In this document: one piece after another, positions 16,979-25,163 of the stretch | How positions within the stretch are numbered: the stretch's first letter is position 1 | Layout of the letters: the number at the start of each line of letters is the position of its first letter | Assembly (NCBI GenBank): GCA_025056555.1 | Contig: JANWVZ010000014.1 | Location: forward strand, 1 to 37,671 | Source of the DNA: Gemmatales bacterium | GTDB lineage: Bacteria > Planctomycetota > Planctomycetia > Gemmatales > HRBIN36 | Reading direction: 5' to 3' | DNA length: 37,671 bases | Program-made: the position numbers and the translations under genes | The notes under the pieces: model-generated | What the model saw: only the letters and a program-made list of their open reading frames with translations | The model's database searches: none | Told to the model about the DNA's origin: nothing

Positions 16979-17746
16979 ATGCCGATGGAAAGCCGCAGCA
17001 AGGATTATCCAAGCCTGCAGGAGACAGCCAGCGACCGACCGCTACGCGCCTACCTGCTGGGACAAGTCGCCTGGGCGTCGGCATCGCAGATACAAAGCCT
17101 GTTAGTGGCCGAGGCCATACGCTATCAGCTGGCGAGCGTGTTGCTGTGTGAACATCGGGCGTGCATCAGCGTAGGTCGGCAAGGGAGTTATCGGCATCTC
17201 TTACTGGATTTCGGAGAATTGCGCCGCCGTGACTGGCCGGTGCACTGGGTGAACCGCGGCGGCGGTTGCTGGTTGCACCTGCCGGGGCAGTTGGCGATTT
17301 ACCTGGTTGTGCCCATCGCCTGGCGCGGTTGGTCGGTGGCTAACTATCTGCGCCTGTTGAAGCAGAGCCTGGCTGATGTGGTCAAAGATTATCTGTTGCC
17401 TGCGGAAACCACCTCGGTTCCGGACACGGAAATCTGGGTGCACGGTCGGCCGATTGCCTGTCTGGGAGTGCATGTGCGCCAAGGAGTGACCAGCTTTGGA
17501 GCGGTGCTCAACGTCGGGCCGGATCTGACTTACTTCCCGCTGGTGCGTACCAGCCCCGCGGCGCCGCCCATGACCTCGCTGGAACGGGAATGCCGTCGCC
17601 GCATTCGACCTGCCGAAGTGCGGCAGTTTCTGTTACAACACCTGTGTCGGCACTTACAATATGCAGCAGTGAATATTTTTCTGGAACATCCCTGGCTCAA
17701 GCGAAGAACGAATGAGTGCGCAGCCATTGCCTGTCTTGGCCAGTGA
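16979..17746 (+). CDS. lipB: LipB-like octanoyltransferase lacking both catalytic residues
   Basis: A 255-residue member of the LipB/LplA fold, next to lipA. Family landmarks are present: RGGGCWLHLPGQ (93-104, normally RGGQVTYHGPGQ) and ACLGVHVRQGVTSFGAVLNV (160-179). LipB moves octanoyl groups from acyl carrier protein to lipoyl domains through a Cys thioester assisted by a Lys. Aligned by eye to E. coli LipB, the Lys135 position is Pro158 (RPIACLG against KKICSLG) and the Cys169 position is Ser192 (RTSPAA against INPCGY). The enzyme is therefore either inactive or works differently. No frameshift is visible near either site. AGGA lies nine bases before the ATG. The last 35 bases overlap lipA. 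Confidence 0.8.
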   Translation: MPMESRSKDYPSLQETASDRPLRAYLLGQVAWASASQIQSLLVAEAIRYQLASVLLCEHRACISVGRQGSYRHLLLDFGELRRRDWPVHWVNRGGGCWLHLPGQLAIYLVVPIAWRGWSVANYLRLLKQSLADVVKDYLLPAETTSVPDTEIWVHGRPIACLGVHVRQGVTSFGAVLNVGPDLTYFPLVRTSPAAPPMTSLERECRRRIRPAEVRQFLLQHLCRHLQYAAVNIFLEHPWLKRRTNECAAIACLGQ

Positions 17747-18701
17747 ACGCCCCAGCGCAGAGGCAGTCTTCGGACCCGAGGTTCCGTCGGAGTCAGACCG
17801 AGCTGCGGGCTTTCGTGCGGAGGCACCGCGAAAACGCTCCCCTGGCCGACGATTGCCCCCTTGGCTCAAGAAACCGTTACCTCGAGGCAACGAGGGGTTC
17901 TTCACGCACCAGTTGCTGCGTGAGCTACGGCTGGAAACCGTGTGCGAAAATTCGCGCTGTCCGAACCTCCCCGAGTGCTACAGCCGGCGCACGGCTACGT
18001 TTATGATTCTGGGCAACGTCTGCACGCGACCCTGCGGTTTCTGTGCTGTCGCACGAGGCCGACCTTTACCCGTTGAAGCGGATGAGCCGGAGCGTCTGGC
18101 CGAAGCAGCGCGACGATTAGGACTGAATCATGTGGTGATCACCTCCGTGACCCGTGATGATTTGCCCGATGGGGGGGCGGAACAGTTCTACCGCTGCATT
18201 GTGGCGGTGCGGCGAGTAACCGGTGCGACGGTCGAAGTGCTCACCCCAGATTTTCTGGGCGACTGGCGCGCTGTGGCTCGAGTTCTGGAAGCAGCCCCGG
18301 AGGTGTATAATCACAATCTCGAGACCGTGCCGCGACTTTATCCGCGTGTCCGTGGCCGCGCCGACTACCGTCGCAGTCTGCAACTGCTGGCGTTCGTCAA
18401 ACGCCAGGCTCCGCACATCGTGACCAAGAGCGGCCTGATGCTGGGGCTGGGGGAAACCCGAGAAGAGCTGTTGGAAGTTCTGGCCGATCTGCGGGAACAC
18501 GGTTGTGATTGCTTAACTCTGGGACAATATCTGGCGCCGAGTCTGCGCCACCTGCCGGTGGTGCGTTACCTGCCGCCCCAGGAATTTGCCGAACTGGGGG
18601 AGACTGCCAGGCGGCTCGGCTTTGTGCATGTAGCCAGCGGTCCCTTTGTCCGTTCCAGTTATCACGCCGAAGAGATGGTCTCCCGGCCCCATGATCGTTA
18701 A
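17712..18701 (+). CDS. lipA: Lipoyl synthase
   Basis: A radical S-adenosylmethionine enzyme that inserts two sulfurs into octanoyl groups on lipoyl domains. The 329-residue protein is canonical: auxiliary-cluster cysteines 78, 83 and 89 in CENSRCPNLPEC, the radical-SAM triplet Cys104, Cys108 and Cys111 in CTRPCGFC, and the C-terminal serine motif RSSYHAE that completes the auxiliary cluster. The N-terminal extension (1-50) is Pro- and Arg-rich and probably disordered. The gene overlaps lipB by 35 bases and the lipoyl-like gene by 11, so the three should be translated together. Its full set of ligands contrasts with the degenerate partners on both sides. Confidence 0.96.
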   Translation: MSAQPLPVLASERPSAEAVFGPEVPSESDRAAGFRAEAPRKRSPGRRLPPWLKKPLPRGNEGFFTHQLLRELRLETVCENSRCPNLPECYSRRTATFMILGNVCTRPCGFCAVARGRPLPVEADEPERLAEAARRLGLNHVVITSVTRDDLPDGGAEQFYRCIVAVRRVTGATVEVLTPDFLGDWRAVARVLEAAPEVYNHNLETVPRLYPRVRGRADYRRSLQLLAFVKRQAPHIVTKSGLMLGLGETREELLEVLADLREHGCDCLTLGQYLAPSLRHLPVVRYLPPQEFAELGETARRLGFVHVASGPFVRSSYHAEEMVSRPHDR

Positions 18702-18987
18702 CATTTGCGTCCCCGATCTGGGCTTTCCTCCGGAAGAACCCATTCGTCTGAGTTTATGGTACGCGGAGGAAGGCGACCAGTTGCGACAGGGCGATCACCT
18801 GGCGGAATTGCTGGTCAGTGGCGCCGTGGTAGATCTGGACGCCCCGGCCGACGGCATTCTAATCGAGCGGACCGTAGGGTTGCATGAGCATTTGCGGGTG
18901 GGACAAGTGATTGCGCGCCTGGAAGCGAATTTGCGTTCAGTGTTCGACGATCATGAGGTGGGAGATGTACCCTCTTTGCCCGAGTGA
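18691..18987 (+). CDS. Stand-alone lipoyl/biotinyl-like domain without the modifiable lysine
   Basis: A 98-residue protein with the flattened beta-barrel pattern of lipoyl domains: WYAEEGDQLRQGDHLAEL, then VVDLDAPADGILIE, then LRVGQVIARLE. Lipoyl domains carry a lysine at the hairpin tip (usually E-T-D-K-A). Here the matching residues are L41-V42-S43-G44-A45, so the lysine is replaced by glycine and neither lipoate nor biotin could be attached at the normal place. The ATG overlaps the lipA stop by 11 bases. It is not a fragment of a larger dehydrogenase subunit, because it begins and ends at the domain limits. A binding partner or scaffold for the lipoylation enzymes is possible but unproven. 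Confidence 0.8.
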   Translation: MIVNICVPDLGFPPEEPIRLSLWYAEEGDQLRQGDHLAELLVSGAVVDLDAPADGILIERTVGLHEHLRVGQVIARLEANLRSVFDDHEVGDVPSLPE

Positions 18988-19153
18988 AGTAGCCGCCCGC
19001 GACCCTGGTGGTATTCAGCGGGTGTATCAGCAACTCGCTGCTCAAGCGACGACGGCGGCGGGCGTCGCGCACCCCATCGGCAGGATCAGCCCAGGCGCAC
19101 GGCCAGGCTTCTCACCCCGAAGCCGCCGGGATCGCTTCCTCCGACCAGGGTAA
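18965..19153 (+). CDS. Possible 62-residue protein in the lipA-tmk gap
   Basis: An ATG preceded by GAGGTGGGAG opens a frame of 62 codons that fills most of the gap before tmk and overlaps the lipoyl-like gene by 23 bases. The predicted product has a short helix (GIQRVYQQLAAQATTA) and an Arg/Pro-rich tail. It matches nothing I know. The strong ribosome site and operon position argue for it; the GC-rich composition, which favours chance open frames, argues against it. Confidence 0.22.
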   Translation: MYPLCPSEVAARDPGGIQRVYQQLAAQATTAAGVAHPIGRISPGARPGFSPRSRRDRFLRPG

Positions 19154-19188
19154 GATACCTGGTGACGGGCAACGGGGCAGGGTGAATT

Positions 19189-19815
19189 ATGTCCCAAGGC
19201 TTCTTTCTTTCCCTGGACGGAGTGGATGGTGCGGGCAAGACGACGCAATGCCGGTTACTGGCGGATTGGCTCAGTCAACGCGGTTACCGCGTGGTCAGGT
19301 GCCGTGAGCCCGGTGGAACGGCGGTAGGGGAACGGCTGCGGGAAATCCTGCTGCACTGTCCGGCAGTCCACGTAATGACGGAGCTGCTGCTATTCATGGC
19401 CAGTCGCGCCCAACTGGTGACGGAAGTCATCCGACCAGCGTTGGCGCGCGGGGAGGTAGTCGTCGCCGACCGCTTTCTGCTGGCGAGCGTTGTATATCAG
19501 GGCTACGGCGGGGGACTGCCACCGGACCGGATCTGGGAGTTGGGTCGCTGGGCTACCGGGAACACGCTGCCGCAGCTGACGCTGATTCTCGACATATCTC
19601 CTGAACAAGCGCAGCAGCGTAAGCCGCCTCAGGAGGATTGCTTTGAGCGGCGCGGGCTGGAATTTCTGCGACGGGTGCGGGAAGGTTTTCTCACCGAGGC
19701 CCGCCGCTGGCCGGATACCATGGTAGTCGTGAACGCTGAGCTGGCAGTGGCCGAAGTCCAGGCCAAGCTGCGTCGTGAGGTCGAACGTGTCCTTTCGGGA
19801 AATCCGCGGTCATGA
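19189..19815 (+). CDS. tmk: Thymidylate kinase
   Basis: This enzyme phosphorylates dTMP to dTDP for DNA synthesis. The 208-residue protein has the P-loop DGVDGAGKTTQ at 9-19, the substrate motif REPGGTAVGERLREILL, and the DRF/VYQG pair in ADRFLLASVVYQGYGGG. The lid region has EQAQQRKPPQEDCFERR. The start ATG has AGGGTG five bases before it. The last 29 bases overlap holB, a common bacterial pairing of tmk with the delta-prime subunit gene. Confidence 0.95.
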   Translation: MSQGFFLSLDGVDGAGKTTQCRLLADWLSQRGYRVVRCREPGGTAVGERLREILLHCPAVHVMTELLLFMASRAQLVTEVIRPALARGEVVVADRFLLASVVYQGYGGGLPPDRIWELGRWATGNTLPQLTLILDISPEQAQQRKPPQEDCFERRGLEFLRRVREGFLTEARRWPDTMVVVNAELAVAEVQAKLRREVERVLSGNPRS

Positions 19816-20803
19816 GCATCTGTATCGTCAATTCGCCCAGGCAGCGCAGAGCGGTCGGCTGGGGCACGCCTATTTGTTTGTCGGACCGGAAGGGGTAGGA
19901 AAACACACGTTCGCCCGCGCCCTGGCGAAGACCCTGCTGTGCGAAAACCGCCAGGCGAATGTTTTCGACGCGTGCGGCGCCTGTTCAGCCTGCCGCTGGT
20001 TCGAGGCACAAACCCACCCGGACTTTCATGCAGTGGCCCTGCCACCGGAAAAGCACGAGTTCCCCATCGAACTGATTCATGAAGTAATTCGCCTGCTTGG
20101 CGTCAAGGCGGCGCGAGGGCAATATCGGGTGGTTCTTCTGGACGATGCAGACACGCTGAATGAAGAGTCGGCCAATGCTTTTCTGAAAACTCTGGAAGAG
20201 CCGCCCCCCTATTCCGTGCTGATTCTGCTGGGGACCAGTCCGGATTATCAGTTGCCCACCATTCGCTCGCGTTGTCAGGTGGTGCATTTTCGCCCGTTGC
20301 CCGACGACGTCGTAGCGGACTGGCTGCGTCAGCAGGGGTTGGTGAAATCCCAGGCCGAGGCCCTGCGCATTGCTACTCTGGCGCAAGGCAGTCTGACTCG
20401 AGCACAATTACTGGCTCAACCGGAGGTCTGGAACGCTCGCCAGAAGCTGCATGCGATGCTCGGAGCCGGCCGGACCGAAACCGTGGAGCTGGCGCAGACC
20501 TTGTGGTCGTTCGTCGAAGCGGCGGGCAGTAATACAGCGGCGCAACGGCAGCGGGCCCGCCTGGCGGTTGAGTTTCTGATGGAACCCTTGCGCGGGGCCT
20601 TAGCGCGACGACTCGGCCTCAGTGATCCTGCCGAAACGCTCGCTCACGCACTCCCCAAGAGCGCTGCCCTGGCCGAACGTATGTCGGTGCCCCAGCTGCT
20701 TCGTGCTCTGGATCGTTGTCTGTTGGCCGACTTTCAGATCGATCGGCGACTGCAACTTCCCGTGATCCTCGAAGCACTGGCCGACAGCCTGACTCTGCTT
20801 TGA
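19787..20803 (+). CDS. holB: DNA polymerase III delta-prime subunit
   Basis: An AAA+ subunit of the clamp loader, 338 residues from this start. It shows MSFREIRGHEHLYRQF at the N-terminus, Walker A GPEGVGKHTFA, the zinc module CGACSACRWFEAQTHPDFH, LLDDADTLNEESANAFLKTLEEPP (Walker B and sensor region), and TIRSRCQVVHF. The start is GTG at 19787, chosen because GAGG stands six bases before it and the protein then begins with the usual MSF; a GTG at 19775 is possible. It overlaps tmk by 29 bases and ends 16 bases from the convergent dehydrogenase gene. Confidence 0.93.
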   Translation: MSFREIRGHEHLYRQFAQAAQSGRLGHAYLFVGPEGVGKHTFARALAKTLLCENRQANVFDACGACSACRWFEAQTHPDFHAVALPPEKHEFPIELIHEVIRLLGVKAARGQYRVVLLDDADTLNEESANAFLKTLEEPPPYSVLILLGTSPDYQLPTIRSRCQVVHFRPLPDDVVADWLRQQGLVKSQAEALRIATLAQGSLTRAQLLAQPEVWNARQKLHAMLGAGRTETVELAQTLWSFVEAAGSNTAAQRQRARLAVEFLMEPLRGALARRLGLSDPAETLAHALPKSAALAERMSVPQLLRALDRCLLADFQIDRRLQLPVILEALADSLTLL

Positions 20804-20819
20804 GGCCGGCAGGGATCGG

Positions 20820-21932
20820 CTATGCCCAGGGAAGCAGGGTGGCGCGATGTACCCGGCCAGCGTCCTGTTCGACGAAAGCGCGGTTGATGTCCCGCAGGGC
20901 AAACTTATGGGACACGATTTTGTGAAACGGATAACGGTCCTGCCGCGTGCTCAACAGCCGTAATGCCTTGTATAAGCTGTCGGCTTCATACCACATAATC
21001 CCCAAGACCCGGCGTCCGTAGAGCACCAGTTGGGAGGAGTCAAACGGGGCGGTGCGTCCGGCGCAGATGTTGCCTACCACGACGTAGGTTCCACCCACTC
21101 CCAGCATGGCCACACCTTCAGGAAAAGCCTCGGCATGACCCGTGAGTTCTAAAACGATGTCCGCACCCCAGCCGTGGGTCAGTTGCTGCACGCGTTCGAT
21201 CCGCGCCTGGGGCGTGGGATAGTCGCGCAGGCACAGGGTTTCATCGGCTCCGAATTCCCGTGCTAACGCCAACCGTTCGGGCAGGGCATCGAGCACAAGG
21301 ATTTGTTCGACGCCCAGTTCACGGGCCACCGCGATGGCGTTGATGCCCACACCGCCCGCCCCTTGAATGACGATGCGGTCGCCCAGTCCTGCGCCTGCCT
21401 GTTCCAGCGCGTAGATCACCTGGGCCAAAGCGCAATTAGCCGGGGCCGCCATCTCATCGGTCACGTTCTCAGGAACACGAAACACCGTATGGCCGGGATG
21501 GAGGTAGTAATACTGACCATATGCCGCGTTGAAATGCGGCCAGACGTCGGGCGCGTGCCGGAACCGCATAGCTTGCAGGCAGCGAGGCGTTTGCCGACGT
21601 AAACAGGCGCGGCATTGCCGACATGGGTAAAAGTAGCGATAGACAATGCGGTCGCCCTCGCGCAGGGGTTGTCCGGCCGAGTCGTGTGTGACTCCCGCAC
21701 CCAGCCGCGCTACCGTACCGACCATTTCATGGCCGATGCTGCGATAGCGGCTACCGCCCGGGTCGGCAGGTTTGTAATCGCCCCGCCACAGGTGCAAGTC
21801 GCTGCCACAAACGTTCGCCAGCTGCACCTTGACCAGAATCGCGCCTGGCGCGGGGTCCGGGACAGGGAATTCCAGCAGCACAAACGGTTCGCGCGGCGCC
21901 GTCATGGCTGCTACCAGGCCGGTTTCCGCCAT
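20820..21932 (-). CDS. Zinc-dependent medium-chain alcohol dehydrogenase
   Basis: A 370-residue MDR oxidoreductase. Catalytic zinc ligands are Cys42, His68 and Glu69 (VCGSD and GHEM). A structural zinc site is present as Cys104, 107, 110 and 118. The nucleotide fold has GAGGVG, followed by an acidic residue in LVLDALPE, which favours NAD. It oxidises or reduces an alcohol, with unknown substrate; sorbitol- and threonine-dehydrogenase-like enzymes share this layout. The gene begins 14 bases after nusA and is probably carried on the same transcript, an unusual partner for nusA. Confidence 0.88.
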   Translation of the reverse strand: MAETGLVAAMTAPREPFVLLEFPVPDPAPGAILVKVQLANVCGSDLHLWRGDYKPADPGGSRYRSIGHEMVGTVARLGAGVTHDSAGQPLREGDRIVYRYFYPCRQCRACLRRQTPRCLQAMRFRHAPDVWPHFNAAYGQYYYLHPGHTVFRVPENVTDEMAAPANCALAQVIYALEQAGAGLGDRIVIQGAGGVGINAIAVARELGVEQILVLDALPERLALAREFGADETLCLRDYPTPQARIERVQQLTHGWGADIVLELTGHAEAFPEGVAMLGVGGTYVVVGNICAGRTAPFDSSQLVLYGRRVLGIMWYEADSLYKALRLLSTRQDRYPFHKIVSHKFALRDINRAFVEQDAGRVHRATLLPWA

Positions 21933-21946
21933 GATGCCTCCCCTGA

Positions 21947-23458
21947 TCAGGAAACTGGCGTGGAAGCTGGGGCACTCGTATCGGGAACGGGACTGTGGTG
22001 CGCTGCGGTGGCCTCACCTTCGGAATCGGAAGCACCAGTGACCCGGACGACGGCAGGGGATTCGGCCAGGGTATCCGCTTCGGGGTTAGGCGAGGGGAGC
22101 GCCTCCCGGCTGGGCCGCGCGGTTTCTACGGCGGCTGCCTGATCGTCAGCCGCGGCTGGCTGGGTCGGCATGGCGCCGGCAGGCGGCACCTGTTCGGGAG
22201 CGGCAGGTGTCGCGACGACATGAGAGGTGCGGTCTTCGCTGACGGTCACCGCGCCTCGGCGCACCGCCTCGCCGAGGTGTTTGTATTCGTGTTCCTCCTC
22301 ATAAGCCGACATCTTTTCCGCAAAAGCGATCACTTCCTCGGCCTGCTCCCGCGAGATGCCGAGCAACTGCGCCAGGTAAGCAGGCTCGGCGCAGCTCAGG
22401 TCGCTGAACGACCAGAAGCCATCTTCAATCATGCGAGCCACCTGCTCGGGCGACAGGTTGGGAATCTGCTGGAGAGATTCCTCGGCCTTGGCCAGCGTGG
22501 TGCTCAACTCGTCGTGGGTCATGATTTCGATATCCCAGTTGGTCAGCATCGAGGCCAGGCGAACGTTGTGGCCGCTCATGCCAATGGCTTTGGACAACTG
22601 GTCCTGACGCACCAGCGCAGCAGCGCGATGGAGCTGCTGGAACAGGAGCACTTCCTCGACTTTAGCCGGTTGCAAGGCTTCTTTGACGAAGACTTCCGGC
22701 GCAGGATGCCAACGGACGACGTCAATGTGCTCACCGCCGAGCTGCTCGGTGATATTCTTGATTCGGGCGCCGCGCACGCCGATACACGCTCCCGTCGGTT
22801 CCACACGGGCATCGTTGGAGGTAACCGCCACCTTACAGCGGATGCCGGGCCGGCGCGCGATGGCTTTGATCTCGATAGTATGATCGGCGACCTCGGGAAT
22901 CTCCTGCTCGAAGAGGCGTTTGACCAGTTCGTTGCTGGAGCGGCTCAGAAGGATGCGAACGCGGCCACCTTCCTTGCGGACTTCTTCGATCACCGCTTTG
23001 ATGCGGTCGCCGACGCGCAGTTCTTCGCCGGGAATGATGCGGGCTGCGGGCAGGTAGGCCTCGACGCGACCGAGATTCACCACATAACCGCCACGGCCGC
23101 GCCCCAACTCTTCACGGCGGGTGACCATGCCGTGCACCAGGTGCCCGGTCTGGTTGGCATATCGGCGATAAATCTCCTCCGCTTCGGCTTCGCGGATACG
23201 CTGCATGACCACCTGTTTGGCCGTCTGCGCTGCGATGCGGCCCAGAACCTCAGGGGAAATCTCCTGATCCCCATGCCGCGCTCGAATCTGCCCGGTCTTG
23301 CGATCAATTTCGATGGCCAACTCGGTCTTATCGTCGCCGAAATGTTTGCGCGCAGCATAAAGTAGTGCGTCTTCCAGGATTTTGAAGACGATATCTTTAG
23401 GTAGATCGCGTTCCCGATGCACATCATCCACCAGGCGGAGGACATCCGTCGGGTTCAT
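21947..23458 (-). CDS. nusA: Transcription termination/antitermination protein NusA
   Basis: NusA binds RNA polymerase and RNA and modulates pausing and termination. The 503-residue protein has the N-terminal polymerase-binding domain (MNPTDVLRLVDDVHRERDLP to about 110), an S1 domain (about 125-200), two KH domains (GACIGVRGARIKNITEQLGGEHIDVV and LSKAIGMSGHNVRLASML), and a helix-hairpin-helix segment (about 335-390). The last about 100 residues are Ala/Pro-rich and acidic, likely disordered. The start is ATG at 23458, with GGGAG seven bases upstream, rather than the in-frame TTG at 23464. Neither rimP nor infB, the usual neighbours, is adjacent. Confidence 0.96.
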   Translation of the reverse strand: MNPTDVLRLVDDVHRERDLPKDIVFKILEDALLYAARKHFGDDKTELAIEIDRKTGQIRARHGDQEISPEVLGRIAAQTAKQVVMQRIREAEAEEIYRRYANQTGHLVHGMVTRREELGRGRGGYVVNLGRVEAYLPAARIIPGEELRVGDRIKAVIEEVRKEGGRVRILLSRSSNELVKRLFEQEIPEVADHTIEIKAIARRPGIRCKVAVTSNDARVEPTGACIGVRGARIKNITEQLGGEHIDVVRWHPAPEVFVKEALQPAKVEEVLLFQQLHRAAALVRQDQLSKAIGMSGHNVRLASMLTNWDIEIMTHDELSTTLAKAEESLQQIPNLSPEQVARMIEDGFWSFSDLSCAEPAYLAQLLGISREQAEEVIAFAEKMSAYEEEHEYKHLGEAVRRGAVTVSEDRTSHVVATPAAPEQVPPAGAMPTQPAAADDQAAAVETARPSREALPSPNPEADTLAESPAVVRVTGASDSEGEATAAHHSPVPDTSAPASTPVS

Positions 23459-23585
23459 GGACAATCTCCCGCAGCTCTGGGGAGGGAGGTGCGCGTGAGC
23501 GGGACGGTTCGCCCAGCCCTACGCTTGGGTGCGTTTCCTGGGATTCGTCAGATTTGCCCAGTCGCCAGGCCGATGCTTCCCCCAA

Positions 23586-23609
23586 TAAAAAATCCGCCTG
23601 TTGGCGGAT
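23586..23609 (-). terminator. Intrinsic terminator after pfkB, before nusA
   Basis: On the minus strand, ATCCGCC and GGCGGAT form a perfect 7-base stem with a 4-base loop, followed at once by six T residues. This is a textbook rho-independent terminator, ending the pfkB transcript about 146 bases after its stop. It also lies about 130 bases before nusA, so it could instead act as a NusA-responsive attenuator if transcripts read through. Confidence 0.85.
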
Positions 23610-23754
23610 CGATCGTACGACCCTCACTGGGCACCGGTCGCTCTGGAAGTACCTCCGTCCTGCCTCCGAACAACCGGCGACTATTAGTCATGGTAATTAT
23701 AGACGCCCCTGCAGACTCTTACCAGTCCCGTTCCGGAATACAGGCGTCGGCGGA

Positions 23755-24711
23755 TCACAGTTTCTGGACTGGCAGCTGATGGTGCCGCAGGAACTCCAGA
23801 CACTCCTGTTCGGTAAAAACTCCCGGCGTCGTGCCTACGGCGCGGACGCAACTGGCGCCCAGGGCACTGGCCAGCTGCAAACATCCCAGGGCGTCGTAAC
23901 CTCGCAATAAGCCGTAGATGTATCCGGCATCGAAGGCATCGCCGCCGCCGGAGCCATCTACGAACGGGACCGGATAAACTCCCACACGGTAGCGTTCGCG
24001 GGCGCTCACCAGCACCGCCCCCTCTCCGCCCAGGGTGATGACTGCGGTGCGCGCGCCCAGCCGATGAAAACTCTCCGCCTGCTTCACAGGATCACGTTCT
24101 CCCAGGATCAGCTCCGCTTCATCCTGATTGGGCAGGAAGACATCCACATAAGGCAGCACCTGGCGTAAACGCGGCAGGTAATCGGCCGGTCCGGGCACGG
24201 CTACGTCGAGGACTACCTTGGTGCCGGCTTCCTGCGCTTCGCGGAAAATCTCGGCTAATGCGTCATCCGCCAAACCGGGCATCAACAGGTAGCCTCCGAG
24301 ATAAAGCACTTTCGTCTGGGGCGTCACCTGAGCCCGCAGATCTTCGGCTGTGAAATCCGCATTAGCGCCGAAGATGTGGATGAATCGCCGGTCCTGACCG
24401 ACGACGTTAATGATCATGGTCTGACTGGTGGCACGACGCGGTACCAGCCGGATGCCGCGGGTGTCTATCCCGTATTGTTCCAGCATCCGTCGCACTATGG
24501 TGCCGAAGGGGTCGTCCCCCACGCATCCTACAACTACCGAGGCAATGTGCATCTTGGCCAAATCTACTGCCACGTTCGCGGCGCATCCTCCGATTGTCAG
24601 CAACATGTCCTCGGCCAAGAGCAATTCCCCGGGGTTCGGCAACCGCGGTATGGGGGCACAGACGTGATCGGCCACGATCACACCGGCACTGACTACCTCC
24701 GCTTCGCGCAT
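23755..24711 (-). CDS. PfkB/ribokinase-family carbohydrate kinase
   Basis: A 318-residue sugar or nucleoside kinase. The N-terminal signature GGCAANVAVDLAKM (about 41-54) and the C-terminal signature DGSGGGDAFDAGYIYGLL are both present, the latter with the catalytic Asp of GDAF and an unusual GGGD instead of GAGD for the anion hole. The middle shows VVGCVGDDPFG and PNQDEAELILG, typical of the family. The sugar cannot be told from sequence; ribokinase and 2-keto-3-deoxygluconate kinase are relatives. GAGGGG precedes the ATG. The gene is a single unit with a candidate promoter upstream and a strong terminator behind. Confidence 0.9.
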   Translation of the reverse strand: MREAEVVSAGVIVADHVCAPIPRLPNPGELLLAEDMLLTIGGCAANVAVDLAKMHIASVVVGCVGDDPFGTIVRRMLEQYGIDTRGIRLVPRRATSQTMIINVVGQDRRFIHIFGANADFTAEDLRAQVTPQTKVLYLGGYLLMPGLADDALAEIFREAQEAGTKVVLDVAVPGPADYLPRLRQVLPYVDVFLPNQDEAELILGERDPVKQAESFHRLGARTAVITLGGEGAVLVSARERYRVGVYPVPFVDGSGGGDAFDAGYIYGLLRGYDALGCLQLASALGASCVRAVGTTPGVFTEQECLEFLRHHQLPVQKL

Positions 24712-25163
24712 AATCCCCTCACCTTGATGTCTCGCAATATCCGTCAGATTCGCCCGATGCGGTCGTTTGTTCCTTCAGACCCGTTTCCGTTTCTTCGGCC
24801 CCGATTTCTGAACTCCCGCCGTTGCGACCGGATAGAGTAGAGTATAGTAATAAGCGCAGCCCCAGCGCGTTCAAGTTGCCGACCAGACCAGGAGTCCGGG
24901 CCGCGACAGGTCTTCACTGTCCATCGGTGATAATACTGCGTTCCCTGGAATACGCGCCAACAGTGCGCTGCCTTGGAGCACGACCTCGGCGCAGCTCTAT
25001 GGGTCTGAATTTGGAACTTATCCGCACCGCAAACCCTTTGCGCGCAGGAACGGTCCGTGAAACGGCAGGCTGCTATCTAGCGCACTGGGAAACGGGTTCG
25101 GCAATTGTCCCAAGCCGGGAGCGAGGGTGAAAGACCACGGCCGGGGAAACGAGGCAATGGTTC
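24712..25163. other. Intergenic region upstream of pfkB
   Basis: No gene is recognised in these 452 bases; the open frames here start poorly and resemble nothing. The promoter-like pair for pfkB at 24847-24874 is the only element. No terminator for the FecR-like gene ending at 25164 was found. Confidence 0.45.
24847..24874 (-). promoter_or_regulatory. Promoter-like pair upstream of pfkB
   Basis: On the minus strand, TTGAAC (24874-24869) and TATTAC (24852-24847) are 16 bases apart, the same spacer as the two best promoters in this window. Each hexamer matches the sigma-70 consensus at four of six bases. The leader to the pfkB start would be about 130 bases. Confidence 0.3.
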
